A stretch of 64,000 bases of DNA from assembly GCF_900102925.1 (NCBI RefSeq), contig NZ_FNKI01000007.1, forward strand, positions 1 to 64,000. Reading direction: 5' to 3'. Positions 33,711-42,422 of this stretch are shown in pieces (within the stretch, counting starts at the first letter, position 1; each line of letters begins with the position of its first letter). The notes under the pieces are model-generated. The model was not told the DNA's origin and did not search any database. It saw nothing but the letters and a program-made list of their open reading frames with translations. Origin of the DNA: Flagellimonas zhangzhouensis. Its GTDB lineage: Bacteria > Bacteroidota > Bacteroidia > Flavobacteriales > Flavobacteriaceae. Position numbers and translations under genes: made by a program.

Positions 33711-35204
33711 ATGATCAACACCTTTGATTGGTTTAATAAATGGTCGGGCTACACCCCGAATAAAGTAGCCTTAAAGGATGCCGAAACGGGTAAGACCCTT
33801 ACCTATGCACAAATCAACAATGCTGCAAATAGCATTGCACATTATCTAAAAGATAAACATCAGCTCGGGAAAGGGGATAGAATTGCCATAATTGCCGAAA
33901 ACGAATTAACCCAGGTTTTACTATTTGGAGCGGCACAAAAAATGGGAATCATATTGGTCCCCATCAATTATAGGTTGGCTCCTGCAGAGGTAGAATATTT
34001 ATTGAACGATTCTGCATCTACCTTGGTGCTCTTTGATGAAAATTGTTATGACGTCCATGCCTTAAAACATAAGGCCGAATACGAACCTATTGCTCCTTTT
34101 ATTCATTTTGTTGAGGATGAAGGACCTGATTATGCCGTACAATTTCATGAAGAGGATCCTATCTTTATTTTATACACAAGTGGGACAACTGGATTCCCAA
34201 AAGGAACCTTGTACACTCACAAAATGTTGTTTTGGAACAGCATCAATACCGCCCTTAGTTTGGTAATAAGCAGTGCTACCAAAACATTGAACTGCATGCC
34301 ACTTTTCCATACGGGTGGATGGAACGTGCTTTTGGCACCAGTGCTCCATCATGGAGGCACCATCATCATGTTCAAAAAGTTTGATGCTGAAAAAATATTG
34401 AATTCCATTGTCACGGAAAAACTGGACCTTTTTATGGGCGTTCCCACCATGCTTAAAATGATTGCCGAACTCCCACAATTTGATGCCACCGACATAAGTT
34501 TTCTCAACTACATTATTGTGGGTGGCGAAAGTATGCCCGTACCCTTGATTCGCAAATACCATGATAAAGAGGTACCCATTCGGCAAGGTTATGGTCTAAC
34601 CGAAGTAGGCCCAAACCTGACTTCTTTGCACCAAAGCATGGCTGAAAAAAAGCAAGGATCCATCGGCAAGCCTAACTTTTATGTTCAAGTACGCGTGATG
34701 GACGACGAGGGCAATGAACTACCGCGAAACGAACCTGGAGAACTTTGGATTACAGGCCCGATGGTCACCCCTGGGTATTGGCAAAATACTAAAGCCACTA
34801 AAAACAGTATTGAAAATGGGTGGTTTAAAACGGGTGATGTGGCCATCATGGATGAAGAGGGCTTTATTTTTATAGTTGATCGCAAAAAGCATATGTACAT
34901 TAGTGGTGGGGAAAATGTGTACCCTGTGGAAGTAGAGCGTGTACTTTTACAACACAAGTCCATCAACGAAGCTGTTGTATTCGGAATTCCACATGAAAAA
35001 TGGGGTGAATGTGGAGCCGCCTTGATTGTGAAAGGATCAGAAATATCAGAAGAGGAAATAAAAGCTTACTGCTTGGAAAATTTGGCCAAATTCAAAGTGC
35101 CTTCCGAAATACATTTTATCGATTCCGTGCCTAAAGGAGATACAGGTAAAATTGACCGAAAGAACATGAAGAAAAACTTTATGTCCGAAAGAAATTTGAT
35201 TTAA
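33711..35204 (+). CDS. Acyl-CoA synthetase / AMP-dependent ligase
   Basis: This 497-residue ANL-superfamily enzyme activates a carboxylic acid with ATP and joins it to CoA. It has the P-loop LYTSGTTGFPKGTLYTH, the A5 motif GYGLTEVG, GWFKTGDVAIMDEEGFIF with the ATP-binding Asp, RKKHMYISGGENVYP and the C-terminal catalytic lysine in GDTGKIDRK. It is soluble with no signal peptide. As the last gene of the operon after a secreted hydrolase, symporter and receptor, it probably activates the imported acid. A rho-independent hairpin follows. Confidence 0.93.
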   Translation: MINTFDWFNKWSGYTPNKVALKDAETGKTLTYAQINNAANSIAHYLKDKHQLGKGDRIAIIAENELTQVLLFGAAQKMGIILVPINYRLAPAEVEYLLNDSASTLVLFDENCYDVHALKHKAEYEPIAPFIHFVEDEGPDYAVQFHEEDPIFILYTSGTTGFPKGTLYTHKMLFWNSINTALSLVISSATKTLNCMPLFHTGGWNVLLAPVLHHGGTIIMFKKFDAEKILNSIVTEKLDLFMGVPTMLKMIAELPQFDATDISFLNYIIVGGESMPVPLIRKYHDKEVPIRQGYGLTEVGPNLTSLHQSMAEKKQGSIGKPNFYVQVRVMDDEGNELPRNEPGELWITGPMVTPGYWQNTKATKNSIENGWFKTGDVAIMDEEGFIFIVDRKKHMYISGGENVYPVEVERVLLQHKSINEAVVFGIPHEKWGECGAALIVKGSEISEEEIKAYCLENLAKFKVPSEIHFIDSVPKGDTGKIDRKNMKKNFMSERNLI

Positions 35205-35248
35205 AATTTTTGCTCAAATTTTGATTTCATTCGATAGTTCAATCGAAA

Positions 35249-35283
35249 AAAAAGGGCGGCACCATTTGGTTGCCTCCCTTTTA
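35249..35283 (+). terminator. Terminator of the symporter-ligase operon
   Basis: AAAAAAGGGCGGCACC and GGTTGCCTCCCTTTT form an imperfect G+C-rich stem that ends in TTTT. It is nearly symmetrical and may also serve the convergent phosphatase gene. Confidence 0.65.
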
Positions 35284-37092
35284 TCATTTTTTATCTAAAG
35301 CTTCTAAAATCTTTTCAAAGATCTCTGTGTTTTCATACACCCCACTGAAATTATCAGCCTGTGGACCATAGGCAAACAATGGCACCATAATTCCTGTATG
35401 ATCTACCGTTAAAAAATCACCTTGAACTGTACCCAATTCCAAACTTCCACCCACAATGCCGAATCCTGAAGTTTCGTGATCAGCAGTAATGACTACCAAA
35501 GTATTTTTATTTGCATCGGCAAACTTTAATGCCTCGGCAATGGCTAGATCAAAATCCAACATTTCTTGAACAATATCCTTTGTACTGTTCGAATGCCCAC
35601 CGTTGTCAATTTGCGCACCTTCGACCATCAATAAAAATGGTGCTTCTGAACTTTCCAATACCTCCAAACTTTTCCGAATGGCAGATGGAAAAACACCTCC
35701 TCTATCATTTTCCATGGTGGGGGCTTTGTTATCCCCCAAATAAATGGCAGTCGGTTTCTTAAAGTCCTCGAAAATTTCCAAAGTTTTTTCAGTAAAGACT
35801 TTATCAATGGTTCCTTTTTCGTTTTTACCTCCCGCAATGAAAAAATCCAACTGGCTTTTGTTCAGATCCTCAATCAATCCAGGCGTATCATCTCTTTCAA
35901 TACGATGCGCATAAAATGAGGATGGCGTAGCGCCAAATATAGCATCGGTGGTTACAATTGCTGTGTTATAACCCCTACCTCCAAGTACATCCACCAAATT
36001 GGTCATCGCCTTTGCTTTAGGATCAACCCCAATAGCCCGATTGTTCGTTTTAGTACCTGTGGCCATCGCCGAAGCTCCCGCAGCAGAGTCCGTGATCAAA
36101 TCATCCGCTGAAGCTATTTTTACCAGACCAATGTTTTTTAAACCTGTAACCGTAAGATTTCCACGATTCGCAATCATAGCTGATGAAATTTGTGCTAAAC
36201 CGTTCCCATCTCCTATCATTAAAATGATATTCTTTGGAGTTGATTTCTCGTCATATAAAAACTTAGGTGCGTAGACCTCATTTTTCTGCTCCATATGAAA
36301 GGTGTTTGCATCTAATTTGTCCAAGTATTGTTTGGCCAAGGCTGGATGATCGGTGTTGATGTAATCCACACCCATTTTGGCCAATCGTGCCCAAGCTGTT
36401 TTGGTGTCGGGAGTAGCCCAAAAACGAAAAGGCTTTCCTGCTGATTTTGCCTTTTCGATGGCATTTGTAACTGCTTCAAGATCTGGGGCCGTCATTCTAC
36501 CATAACCATTCCAAACAGAATAATTTTTAAAGCTAACACTGACCAAGGCTACTTTAGTTAGATCATTCCTGTTCAACTCCTCCAAGTTTTGATGATCGAA
36601 CCAGATAAAATCAGGATAATTTTTATAATGCCCAGGTTCAGGTCTATTGCCCGAAATCACAAACTTCACTTTTCCACTTTCAATCAAAGTTGGGTAATCT
36701 CCTAATAGCTTAACCAATTTTGCAAGGGTGGTATAGGCTTCCGATTTTAGGTCAATGAGCAATTGAATTTCTCCTAACTCCCCATCAGCTTCCAAACCCT
36801 GCAACCTATCCAAATACAATTTTTTGAATGTATGTTTTGGATTGATTTCATCTTCGGCATGAGTCACATAAAGTACGTTGTCTTTTAAGAACAAATCAGC
36901 TTCAATTGAAGATGCCCCATTGCTATAAGCAAACCAAAAGGGTAATTCTTGAGCGTAATCGTTGTGGGAATGAATTTTATATGTGGATTGCGCATAAACC
37001 CCTTGAAGGATAACTAAGAAAACTATTAAACTCAAAACATGTCTCCAAGATAGGAATGAAGATTTCCTTAGCGTTTGTGTTAATAAACTCAT
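35284..37092 (-). CDS. Secreted fusion of a phosphodiesterase-like domain and alkaline phosphatase
   Basis: This 602-residue exported protein has a signal peptide cut near residue 35. Domain one (about 38-260) resembles GDPD/PI-PLC-like folds: HSHNDY (41-46), SSIEADLF, YVTHAED and later NTDHPA. Domain two (about 285-600) is a PhoA-type alkaline phosphatase with MIGDGNG (292-298), the nucleophile Ser336 in DSAAGAS, EGAQIDNGGH and TADHETSGFG. One chain could hydrolyse a phosphodiester and then remove phosphate from the product, suiting phosphate scavenging from lipid headgroups. No PHO box was seen. A -7 element TATTTTTG lies at 37131-37138. Confidence 0.9.
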   Translation of the reverse strand: MSLLTQTLRKSSFLSWRHVLSLIVFLVILQGVYAQSTYKIHSHNDYAQELPFWFAYSNGASSIEADLFLKDNVLYVTHAEDEINPKHTFKKLYLDRLQGLEADGELGEIQLLIDLKSEAYTTLAKLVKLLGDYPTLIESGKVKFVISGNRPEPGHYKNYPDFIWFDHQNLEELNRNDLTKVALVSVSFKNYSVWNGYGRMTAPDLEAVTNAIEKAKSAGKPFRFWATPDTKTAWARLAKMGVDYINTDHPALAKQYLDKLDANTFHMEQKNEVYAPKFLYDEKSTPKNIILMIGDGNGLAQISSAMIANRGNLTVTGLKNIGLVKIASADDLITDSAAGASAMATGTKTNNRAIGVDPKAKAMTNLVDVLGGRGYNTAIVTTDAIFGATPSSFYAHRIERDDTPGLIEDLNKSQLDFFIAGGKNEKGTIDKVFTEKTLEIFEDFKKPTAIYLGDNKAPTMENDRGGVFPSAIRKSLEVLESSEAPFLLMVEGAQIDNGGHSNSTKDIVQEMLDFDLAIAEALKFADANKNTLVVITADHETSGFGIVGGSLELGTVQGDFLTVDHTGIMVPLFAYGPQADNFSGVYENTEIFEKILEALDKK

Positions 37093-37130
37093 TGAGGTTT
37101 AATTATTATTGTTAATACAACAAATTTGAC

Positions 37131-37138
37131 CAAAAATA
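37131..37138 (-). promoter_or_regulatory. -7 element of the phosphatase fusion gene
   Basis: The minus strand reads TATTTTTG, 39 bases before the start codon. There is no clear -33 TTG. Confidence 0.4.
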
Positions 37139-37217
37139 ACTGGCTCCCATATTAACTTTCGGTAAAGTTTAAAAGTCAAAATAAAAATTGTGACCTAGCA
37201 TTTTAGAGGAAAAAAAT

Positions 37218-37225
37218 TATCTTTG
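37218..37225 (+). promoter_or_regulatory. -7 element of tRNA-Leu
   Basis: TATCTTTG followed by CACAC lies 18 bases before the tRNA. The nearest TTG (37188-37190) is 27 bases away, longer than normal. Confidence 0.55.
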
Positions 37226-37243
37226 CACACTCAAAATTCCAAT

Positions 37244-37327
37244 GCCCACGTGGTGGAATTGGTAGACACGCTACCTTGAGGGGGTAGTGTTCGTAAGGAC
37301 GTGCTGGTTCGACTCCAGTCGTGGGCA
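37244..37327 (+). tRNA. tRNA-Leu (anticodon GAG)
   Basis: The acceptor stem GCCCACG pairs with CGTGGGC. The anticodon stem CTACC/GGTAG carries the loop TTGAGGG with anticodon GAG at 37278-37280. A long variable arm (TGTTCGTAAGGACG) makes it a class II tRNA, and the T-arm is CTGGTTCGACTCCAG. CCA is not encoded. Confidence 0.97.
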
Positions 37328-37332
37328 CTTGT

Positions 37333-37363
37333 AAAACGCAATCTTTTTAGGTTGCGTTTTTTA
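37333..37363 (+). terminator. Terminator of tRNA-Leu
   Basis: AAAACGCAA (37333-37341) pairs with TTGCGTTTT (37352-37360), followed by more T residues. Confidence 0.75.
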
Positions 37364-37375
37364 TTTCCACAAAGT

Positions 37376-38002
37376 TTATAGTGTATTGTATTTGGAATAT
37401 CCTGGTGGCCGAATACCCTTAACTCGCAAATAGGAGACGGCTTGAGCCCTATGATGTGCAGTATGACTCTCTGCCCTTAAAATCAAATCCAAATTGGTGT
37501 GTCCCTCCAAATACCAAGGTTTTATCTTATCCAACCCTTGGGTTAAACTTTGATCACGTACACTTTCCAAACTTTCAATTACATAGTCGAATGTTTTTGA
37601 AACGTAACCTGACACTAAGGTCTTGTTATCCTCAGGAGCTCTTTCTTGTAAAAAATCGGGTTGAAACAAATTGATTGGATCAGGAAGTTCCAAGAAAAAA
37701 TCGGCTTGCATCATAGCATTAAAGTCTGGGTAAGTTTTTTGGTCCATCAAAATGCCGATAAAGGAATTGTTTGTGAACCCTATATGCATAAAATGTTGGG
37801 CAAAACTCATTTGTTCCTGTGAAGGTTTGAACTCCAGTTCCTCGGCTGGCATGGTATCCAATACCGCCAAGGTATATTCCTTAGATCTTTTCCACCTTTT
37901 TATTAAATTATCAACTATTGGATTATCTAGGGATGGGATTTTTGAAGCCATAAACGACAATGGACCTAACCCCAATAATCCTAAGGTGAGTCTTCTTTTC
38001 AT
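37376..38002 (-). CDS. DinB-family protein with an N-terminal leader
   Basis: The 208-residue protein has a leader with arginines (MKRRLTLGLLGLGPLSFMASK), then a four-helix DinB/YfiT-like bundle with metal-type histidines: FAQHFMHIGFTNN near the middle and ESHTAHHRAQAVSYLR near the end. DinB proteins are metal-binding bundles that often act as thiol transferases or have no known function; the family is unrelated to DNA polymerase IV. The leader could be a weak export signal. It is followed upstream, 16 bases away, by a small secreted unknown. Confidence 0.85.
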   Translation of the reverse strand: MKRRLTLGLLGLGPLSFMASKIPSLDNPIVDNLIKRWKRSKEYTLAVLDTMPAEELEFKPSQEQMSFAQHFMHIGFTNNSFIGILMDQKTYPDFNAMMQADFFLELPDPINLFQPDFLQERAPEDNKTLVSGYVSKTFDYVIESLESVRDQSLTQGLDKIKPWYLEGHTNLDLILRAESHTAHHRAQAVSYLRVKGIRPPGYSKYNTL

Positions 38003-38018
38003 AAAATGGGATTTAAGA

Positions 38019-38561
38019 TTACAATTCTTCTACTTTCGAAGATATATCTTTTATATCCACAACCACATGAAATTCAGGTTTTTTAGCGGATTCAGAAATA
38101 CTTTTATCCAGGCTGTAAACCGTATAAATATATATAAAGGGAGCTCGCTTTTTTTCTAATTCAGCATGCGTTTCAATGCCATCTTTTTCAAGTTTTTTAC
38201 GCAGCCTTTTTGCCTTAGCATCGGTTCGATAAATATCTTCCGCAGATGCAATCTTCTCATTCTCCTCGGTTAACCTTGTTCTAAAAACTTGCTTGGAGTT
38301 TAATTGCAATTTGTCATCTAGTTTTTCCCACATTTGGGCATTTTGTGCTTCAATGCTGTCCAAGGTCTTCCTGCTCAGCGATATATCCATTCGGACTAAA
38401 TCGATATCCATCTCTTCGGCAACAAATTCCACGGCTTTATTAAGTCCATAATCTTCATTCCCCATGATCAACAATCTAAGGGATTCTTGATCAGTATTTT
38501 GGCCATGGCAAAACGAAACAAATAAGAAAAATACAAGGAGGGAGGTAATTTTATTAATCAT
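38019..38561 (-). CDS. Small secreted protein of unknown function
   Basis: I do not recognise this family. From the ATG at 38561 it has 180 residues and a clear signal peptide (MINKITSLLVFFLFVSFCHG). The mature part is highly charged, has a helical middle and a strand-rich end (APFIYIYTVYSLDKSI and PEFHVVVDIKDI). The longer start at 38606 would put 15 residues before the signal and is less likely. It probably shares a transcript with the DinB-family gene. Confidence 0.65.
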   Translation of the reverse strand: MINKITSLLVFFLFVSFCHGQNTDQESLRLLIMGNEDYGLNKAVEFVAEEMDIDLVRMDISLSRKTLDSIEAQNAQMWEKLDDKLQLNSKQVFRTRLTEENEKIASAEDIYRTDAKAKRLRKKLEKDGIETHAELEKKRAPFIYIYTVYSLDKSISESAKKPEFHVVVDIKDISSKVEEL

Positions 38562-38735
38562 GCGCAGGTTCAAATTCTGTAGTAAAATACATCGATTTGA
38601 GCACAAAACATGATAAAATCGATAGAATACACAGAAACTTTCTCAATATCTCACAAACAAAAACTCTAAGTTGCTGAATCACAAACATCCTTCTAAAATT
38701 TATGATAAAAAACTAGGTCACTATTTTTTAAATTG

Positions 38736-38743
38736 TAAATTTG
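38736..38743 (+). promoter_or_regulatory. -7 element of the carotenoid operon
   Basis: TAAATTTG lies 22 bases before the ATG at 38765. No -33 TTG is seen at the normal distance. The TTG at 38741 is part of this element and is not a start codon. Confidence 0.5.
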
Positions 38744-38764
38744 TTTAACGTTTACTTCAAAAGA

Positions 38765-39664
38765 ATGAACAACGTAAAGACATCGTTCAGCATTAGGGAT
38801 ATGGAGAACCTTTCTGGGATAAAGGCCCATACCATTCGTATTTGGGAAAAGAGGTACAATCTATTCAGTCCCGAAAGAACTGACACCAATATTAGAACAT
38901 ATAACCTCACCAGTCTACAAAAACTGTTGAACGTTACTCTACTATACCACAACGGGTATAAAATCTCCAAAATTGCTAAGCTGGAAGAAGGAAAGATTCC
39001 TGCTTTGGTCAAGGACATTGTAGCTCAAAAATCTGAAAAGAGCCATATTTTGAATTCATTAAAGTTGGCCATGATCAATTTTGACCAATCGCTTTTCCTC
39101 AAAACCTATAATGGCTTGCTTGCAGATAAAAATTTCACCGAAATTTTCAATCAAGTATTTATACCGTTATTAAATGAGCTGGGGCTTTTGTGGCAAACCA
39201 ATACTATAAGTCCAGCGCACGAGCATTTCATTTCAAACTTGATCAAACAAAAAATATATATCCATACCGAGCAGCTTCAAATGGAGGAGCCTACGAATTC
39301 AGATAAAGTATTCGTACTCTTTCTTCCTGAAAATGAAATTCATGAATTGGGATTGTTGTATGTCAACTATCAATTGGCCGCCATGGGTTACAAGACCATT
39401 TATCTCGGGCAGACAATGCCAATTGATAGTTTGGAGGACCTCATCAAATACTATAATAACATCCGATTTGTATCCTATTTCACGGTTTCGCCCAATAAAA
39501 ATGACTTAGACGAGTACTTTACCAGATTTAAGGACTTATTGGATAAATCGCCCAATTCGAAGCTTTACGCCTTGGGGTATCAAATACAAGATATTGGAGA
39601 TCAAAAATTGCCAGAACATATAGAAACATTCAAAAGCATTGAGCAATTCATAAGCTCTATCTAA
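38765..39664 (+). CDS. MerR-family regulator with a B12-binding-like domain (CarH/LitR-like)
   Basis: The 299-residue regulator has a MerR DNA-binding head (FSIRDMENLSGIKAHTIRIW and RYNLF, residues 8-34). It is followed by the four-helix and Rossmann-like parts of the CarH/LitR type. The helix has W143-x9-E153-H154, as in CarH's light-sensing helix. The cobalamin loop reads E191-I-H-E-L-G196, that is DxHxxG with Asp changed to Glu and the lower ligand His193 kept. Such proteins repress carotenoid genes in the dark and release DNA in light. It heads crtI-crtB-crtZ with an eight-base gap, so it is likely an autoregulated light switch; B12 binding is inferred. Confidence 0.85.
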   Translation: MNNVKTSFSIRDMENLSGIKAHTIRIWEKRYNLFSPERTDTNIRTYNLTSLQKLLNVTLLYHNGYKISKIAKLEEGKIPALVKDIVAQKSEKSHILNSLKLAMINFDQSLFLKTYNGLLADKNFTEIFNQVFIPLLNELGLLWQTNTISPAHEHFISNLIKQKIYIHTEQLQMEEPTNSDKVFVLFLPENEIHELGLLYVNYQLAAMGYKTIYLGQTMPIDSLEDLIKYYNNIRFVSYFTVSPNKNDLDEYFTRFKDLLDKSPNSKLYALGYQIQDIGDQKLPEHIETFKSIEQFISSI

Positions 39665-39672
39665 CCATTACT

Positions 39673-41133
39673 ATGAAAAAAGCTATTGTCGTCGGTTCTG
39701 GATTCTCTTCACTTTCTGCTGCCTGTTATTTGGCAAAATCAGGATTTGAGGTAGAAATTTTCGAAAAGAATTCAACCGTTGGCGGTCGGGCCAGACAATT
39801 GGTAAAAGATGGTTTTACTTTTGATATTGGGCCAAGTTGGTATTGGATGCCTGATATTTTTGATAAATTCTTTGCCGATTTTGGTAAAAAGACCTCGGAT
39901 TATTACCAGTTGGACAAGTTGAATCCAGCCTACAAAATCTTTTTTGATGATGATACCATCACAATTGGAGATTGTATGGAAGCCATTTGTGATGAATTCG
40001 AACGGATTGAATCGGGCAGCAGTGAACATCTAAGGAACTTTATTGGACAAGCACAGGAAAACTACGACATAGCCATTAATAAAGTGGTGTTGCGTCCTGG
40101 ACTTTCCCCTTTGGAACTTGTGACCAAAGAAACCATTTTAAAAGTTGACCAGTTTTTTAAAACCATAAGTCAAGAGGTGCGTAAACGGTTTAAAAACCCA
40201 AAATTGGTTTCAACTTTGGAGTTTCCTGTACTTTTTCTAGGTGCTAAACCGAGCAATACACCTTCCTTTTACAATTTTATGAACTTTGCGGATTTCGGTT
40301 TGGGTACTTGGCACCCAAAAGGAGGTATGTACGAAATCATAAAGGCCATGAAAAGTTTGGCTGAGGAACTTGGAGTCAAGATTCATACGGCCAGCCCTGT
40401 AAGCAATATTTTAGTTTCTGACGGACAAGTTTTGGGAATTCGGTCAAAAGGTAAAAACCATATTGCTAATTATGTGATCAGTGGAGCAGATTACCATCAC
40501 TCGGAAACATTATTGGATAAAAAATACAGACAATACTCCGAATCTTACTGGGAAAAAAGAACCTATGCTCCTTCTTCTTTGTTATTTTACATCGGCTTCG
40601 ATAAAAAATTACAAAACATAGAACATCACAATCTATTTTTTGACACAGATTTTGAGGTTCATGCCCAAGAAATTTATGATAACCCTCAATGGCCAAGCAA
40701 CCCATTGTTCTATGTAAACTTTCCATCCAAAACCGACGCCAGCATGGCACCAGATGGGCAAGAGACAGGATTTTTCTTGGTTCCCATTGCACCAGGATTG
40801 GAGGATACACCCGAATTACGCGAGCAATATTTTGATATTGTGCTAGATAGATTTGAGCGATTGACCAACCAACAAATCAAAAAATCCATTATATTCAAGG
40901 AAAGTTTCTGTGTAAACGACTTTGTTGAACAGTACAATTCCTACAAAGGAAATGCGTATGGCATGGCCAACACGTTGAAACAGACTGCCTTTTTACGACC
41001 TAACCTCAAAAGTAGTAAGGTAAAAAACTTGTTTTTTACCGGTCAGTTAACAGTTCCGGGGCCAGGTGTGCCTCCATCGCTAATTTCAGGGAAATTGGTA
41101 GCTGATTTAATCACCAAAACCACTAACAAATGA
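39673..41133 (+). CDS. crtI: Phytoene desaturase
   Basis: CrtI is a membrane-associated FAD enzyme that introduces double bonds into phytoene to make lycopene. The 486 residues start with the dinucleotide motif VVGSGFSSLSAACYLAKSGF, then EKNSTVGGRAR and GFTFDIGPSWYWMPDIF, and end with LFFTGQLTVPGPGVPPSLISG, all diagnostic. Translation is coupled to crtB by a four-base overlap (ATGA). CrtD- or CrtN-type desaturases look similar, but the crtB-crtZ context favours CrtI. Confidence 0.95.
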   Translation: MKKAIVVGSGFSSLSAACYLAKSGFEVEIFEKNSTVGGRARQLVKDGFTFDIGPSWYWMPDIFDKFFADFGKKTSDYYQLDKLNPAYKIFFDDDTITIGDCMEAICDEFERIESGSSEHLRNFIGQAQENYDIAINKVVLRPGLSPLELVTKETILKVDQFFKTISQEVRKRFKNPKLVSTLEFPVLFLGAKPSNTPSFYNFMNFADFGLGTWHPKGGMYEIIKAMKSLAEELGVKIHTASPVSNILVSDGQVLGIRSKGKNHIANYVISGADYHHSETLLDKKYRQYSESYWEKRTYAPSSLLFYIGFDKKLQNIEHHNLFFDTDFEVHAQEIYDNPQWPSNPLFYVNFPSKTDASMAPDGQETGFFLVPIAPGLEDTPELREQYFDIVLDRFERLTNQQIKKSIIFKESFCVNDFVEQYNSYKGNAYGMANTLKQTAFLRPNLKSSKVKNLFFTGQLTVPGPGVPPSLISGKLVADLITKTTNK

Positions 41134-41972
41134 AAACTATTTTTGATGATGTCTCTTACAATTGCAGCAAAATTGTAACCCAATCTTACAGTACTTCATT
41201 TTCATTGGCCACCAAAATGCTGGCTTCTTCCATTAGGGCGGATATTTACAACATTTATGGGTTTGTCCGTTTTGCGGATGAGATTGTGGACACCTTCCAT
41301 GATTACGACAAATCCACCCTTTTTGATGATTTTGAAAAGGACATGAATTTGGCGATTCAAAATAAAATAAGTTTGAATCCAATCTTAAATGCCTTTCAAC
41401 ATACCTATCATAAATACGATATTCCACACCATTTAGTGGAAGCCTTTATGAAGAGTATGCGCATGGACCTTACGAAAAAGAAATACCTCACTTTTGAGGA
41501 ATATCGAGAATATATTTACGGTTCTGCAGATGTTGTGGGACTTATGTGCCTTTGTGTTTTTGTAAAAGGCGACAAAGAAAAATATGAGGAATTGAAGGAA
41601 TCTGCCATGGCTTTAGGATCGGCTTTTCAAAAAGTGAATTTTTTACGTGACCTAAAAGCAGATTTTGAAGATTTGAATCGCACCTATTTCCCAAACACCA
41701 ACCTTTTGGAACTGGACGAGGTCTCCAAAAAACGAATTGTTGACGAAATAAAAGCTGATTTTGCCTTGGGTTATTCTGGTATTATTAAATTGCCCGAACA
41801 AGCCAAATTTGGAGTGTACACGGCCTATCGCTATTACAAAAAGTTATTGCACAAATTACAGGCCACTCCTCCCTTAGAAATTAAAAATGCTAGGATTCGA
41901 GTACCCAACTACCAAAAAATTGGGTTATTGGCTCAATCTTATGTGAACTATAAACTACAAATGGTACAATGA
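41130..41972 (+). CDS. crtB: Phytoene synthase
   Basis: CrtB joins two geranylgeranyl diphosphates head to head to give phytoene. The 280 residues contain the two aspartate-rich motifs: FADEIVDTFHDYD near the N-terminus and FLRDLKADFEDLNRTYFP near residue 180, together with YSTSFSLATKML at the start. The gene overlaps crtI and crtZ by four bases each, so the three are translated as one unit. Confidence 0.95.
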   Translation: MKTIFDDVSYNCSKIVTQSYSTSFSLATKMLASSIRADIYNIYGFVRFADEIVDTFHDYDKSTLFDDFEKDMNLAIQNKISLNPILNAFQHTYHKYDIPHHLVEAFMKSMRMDLTKKKYLTFEEYREYIYGSADVVGLMCLCVFVKGDKEKYEELKESAMALGSAFQKVNFLRDLKADFEDLNRTYFPNTNLLELDEVSKKRIVDEIKADFALGYSGIIKLPEQAKFGVYTAYRYYKKLLHKLQATPPLEIKNARIRVPNYQKIGLLAQSYVNYKLQMVQ

Positions 41973-42421
41973 ACATAGCAATTTGGATACTGATTTTTTT
42001 AGCCACTTTTTGCTTTATGGAATTTATGGCGTGGTTTACACACAAATATGTGATGCACGGTTTTTTGTGGACACTACATCGTGATCATCATAAAAAAGAC
42101 CATGATTCTTGGTTCGAGCGCAACGACGCCTTTTTTATTTTCTACGCTATTGTGAGTATGGTGCTCTTTTATTTGGGCAGCTACACTACTTTTTGGTATG
42201 GATGGCCCTTAGGGTTTGGCATTTTGGCTTACGGAATTGCCTATTTTATGGTCCACGATATTTTTATCCATCAGCGGTTTAAGATATTTAGAAATGCCAA
42301 TAACCGCTACGCTAAAGCTGTACGAAGAGCCCATAAAATGCATCACAAGCATTTGGGAAAAGAAGATGGAGAGTGTTTTGGAATGTTGGTGGTTCCGTTC
42401 AAATATTTTAAGAACAGCTAA
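41969..42421 (+). CDS. crtZ: Beta-carotene hydroxylase
   Basis: CrtZ is a di-iron membrane hydroxylase that adds hydroxyls at C3 and C3' of beta-carotene rings and makes zeaxanthin. The 150 residues have four membrane segments and the histidine boxes HKYVMHG, HRDHHKKDH, HDIFIHQR and HKMHHKHLG. It ends the operon and converges, one base from its stop, on the TlpA-like gene. Lycopene cyclase (crtY) is not in the window and must be elsewhere if zeaxanthin is made. Confidence 0.95.
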   Translation: MNIAIWILIFLATFCFMEFMAWFTHKYVMHGFLWTLHRDHHKKDHDSWFERNDAFFIFYAIVSMVLFYLGSYTTFWYGWPLGFGILAYGIAYFMVHDIFIHQRFKIFRNANNRYAKAVRRAHKMHHKHLGKEDGECFGMLVVPFKYFKNS

Positions 42422-42422
42422 C

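Noticed and set aside
27780..35204. OleABCD long-chain olefin pathway
   Set aside because: The gene types look similar (thiolase-fold enzyme, alpha/beta hydrolase, AMP ligase, SDR). However, the hydrolase is exported with a serine nucleophile, and the thiolase-fold enzyme lacks the His and Asn of OleA.
38765..39664. Cobalamin riboswitch controlling the MerR-crt operon
   Set aside because: The leader between the -7 element and the ATG is about 20 bases, so there is no room for a B12 riboswitch.
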